NCBI GenBank assembly: GCA_012861695.1
Contig: JAAOOA010000026.1
Coordinates: forward strand, 19,456,001-19,520,000
Direction: 5' to 3'
DNA from: Trematomus loennbergii
Lineage: Eukaryota > Chordata > Actinopteri > Perciformes > Nototheniidae
DNA: 64,000 nucleotides
Part shown: in pieces, positions 63,075 to 64,000 of the stretch
Numbering within the stretch: the first letter of the stretch is position 1
How the letters are laid out: every line of letters begins with the position of its first letter
Translations under genes and position numbers: made by a program
Notes under the pieces: model-generated
The model's input: the letters and a program-made list of their open reading frames with translations, nothing else
What the model was told of the DNA's origin: nothing
The model's database searches: none

Positions 63075-64000
63075 GTAAGAAACCGCCGAAGCAGAACAAA
63101 GTGGTGTCTAAACAACACGCCTGGATGTGTCTCAAATTAAGTGAATAATTCAATATGTGTACAGATGGCTGAATGAATGGCAGGATGTGATGTATATATG
63201 TATATTAAGGGATAACGGTTTGCAAAATGCATGCTCTGATGTCACAGTTTAATGTTGCCACCGCAGTCGGGGAAACTAAATATTCACTCTTTTCTCATTT
63301 GTTTTGAAACGCTTGTCAGTGGCTCATTGGTTATTGCTGTACAACCTGGTCAATAATCAACTTACTACACAAAAAAACATTTAGTATTGTGAATTATCTT
63401 AAATTCGTAAAGGAACTTTAACAGAATTCAACCAGATGCTTGAATTGTTAAACAATCGGAAAAACTAATCACAAATGTTATCATTGTTAAATAAAGCCAG
63501 CAGTATCTTTCAACTACCTGTGTTTAGCGGATAACAATTGATGAACCAACAGCAGTTTAAAAAGAAAATTCTTAATTTAGCTTCGACACTTGCCAACACA
63601 TACATTGTAACTGCAAAAGGAACTTTAGTAGAGTGCAGTTCTTCACCCTAACAAAGATGAGTTGACTCGTAGCATTAGAAACAAAATAGCAGCAAATATT
63701 ACAAAAACACAAATGTATCCATCTCTTAACTTGAGTTACTCTACTGTATCAAAATGAATCAGGAAAGGAATTAATCTGCAGATGTCAAACTGTCAAACAC
63801 AACACAAGTCAAACTGTAGCCTGGAACAGACTCGCTAAGGTTTGTTTTAGACCACTGCCTGGCTGAGAGGAGTAGGAGTAAGCAGTCCAATCTGTATTAG
63901 AGAGTCCATAAAATAGGTTTTTCCAAAATTTTAAATCACAAGAGCATACAGTCATCCCAAAAAATATTAGGCTGATGTGTCCAGTGGTTTGTGAGATTAG
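63075..64000 (+). other. vav2: vav2 intron, left part, running off the window
   Basis: Starts gtaaga. No exon was recognised in the remaining 926 bases. Confidence 0.85.

Overview
The window is vertebrate nuclear DNA, almost certainly from a ray-finned (teleost) fish. The evidence is one widely spaced intron-exon gene, long (CA)n/(GT)n microsatellites, and fish-type repeats: an L2-clade LINE with a TTTGA-type tail, hAT-like non-autonomous elements with 8-bp target duplications, and several MITE families. There is no bacterial, viral or organellar gene organisation. I found no tRNA, rRNA or CRISPR locus.

The only host gene I can support is a plus-strand fragment of vav2, a Rho/Rac guanine nucleotide exchange factor. 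Six exons fit together in one reading frame (417 nt, 139 codons): 36132-36190, 50581-50649, 58131-58236, a 15-nt microexon at 59025-59039, 60577-60675 and 63006-63074. They encode the end of the calponin-homology domain, the acidic region with its three regulatory tyrosines, and the beginning of the DH (Dbl-homology) catalytic domain. The exons before the CH end and those for the rest of DH, PH, C1, SH3 and SH2 must lie outside. All six have GT/AG borders and compatible phases.

Layout. Bases 1-36131 are read as one intron (inferred). They hold several MITEs (11945-12380, 14065-14320, 15737-16545, 20615-20908, 23867-24130, 27656-27750, 29401-29830, 32234-32611), two hAT-like elements with perfect 8-bp duplications (22329-22860, 35099-35646) and a degenerate T/G-rich minisatellite split by the second one. 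Bases 36191-50580 (next intron) hold a nearly complete but frame-broken L2 LINE on the minus strand (39832-43352), a 1558-bp foldback-type transposon with about 460-490-bp inverted arms and a perfect 8-bp duplication (43533-45090), a LINE tail fragment, and a 335-bp GT tract (48972-49306). The right end (50650-64000) is more exon-dense and poor in repeats.

The most interesting points are: the microexon inside the autoinhibitory-to-DH junction of vav2, with a run of TGC triplets before its acceptor; the foldback element, whose transcript could form a long hairpin within the vav2 pre-mRNA; a 28-bp module shared by two otherwise different transposons; and a MITE family that carries a cAMP-response-element-like palindrome.
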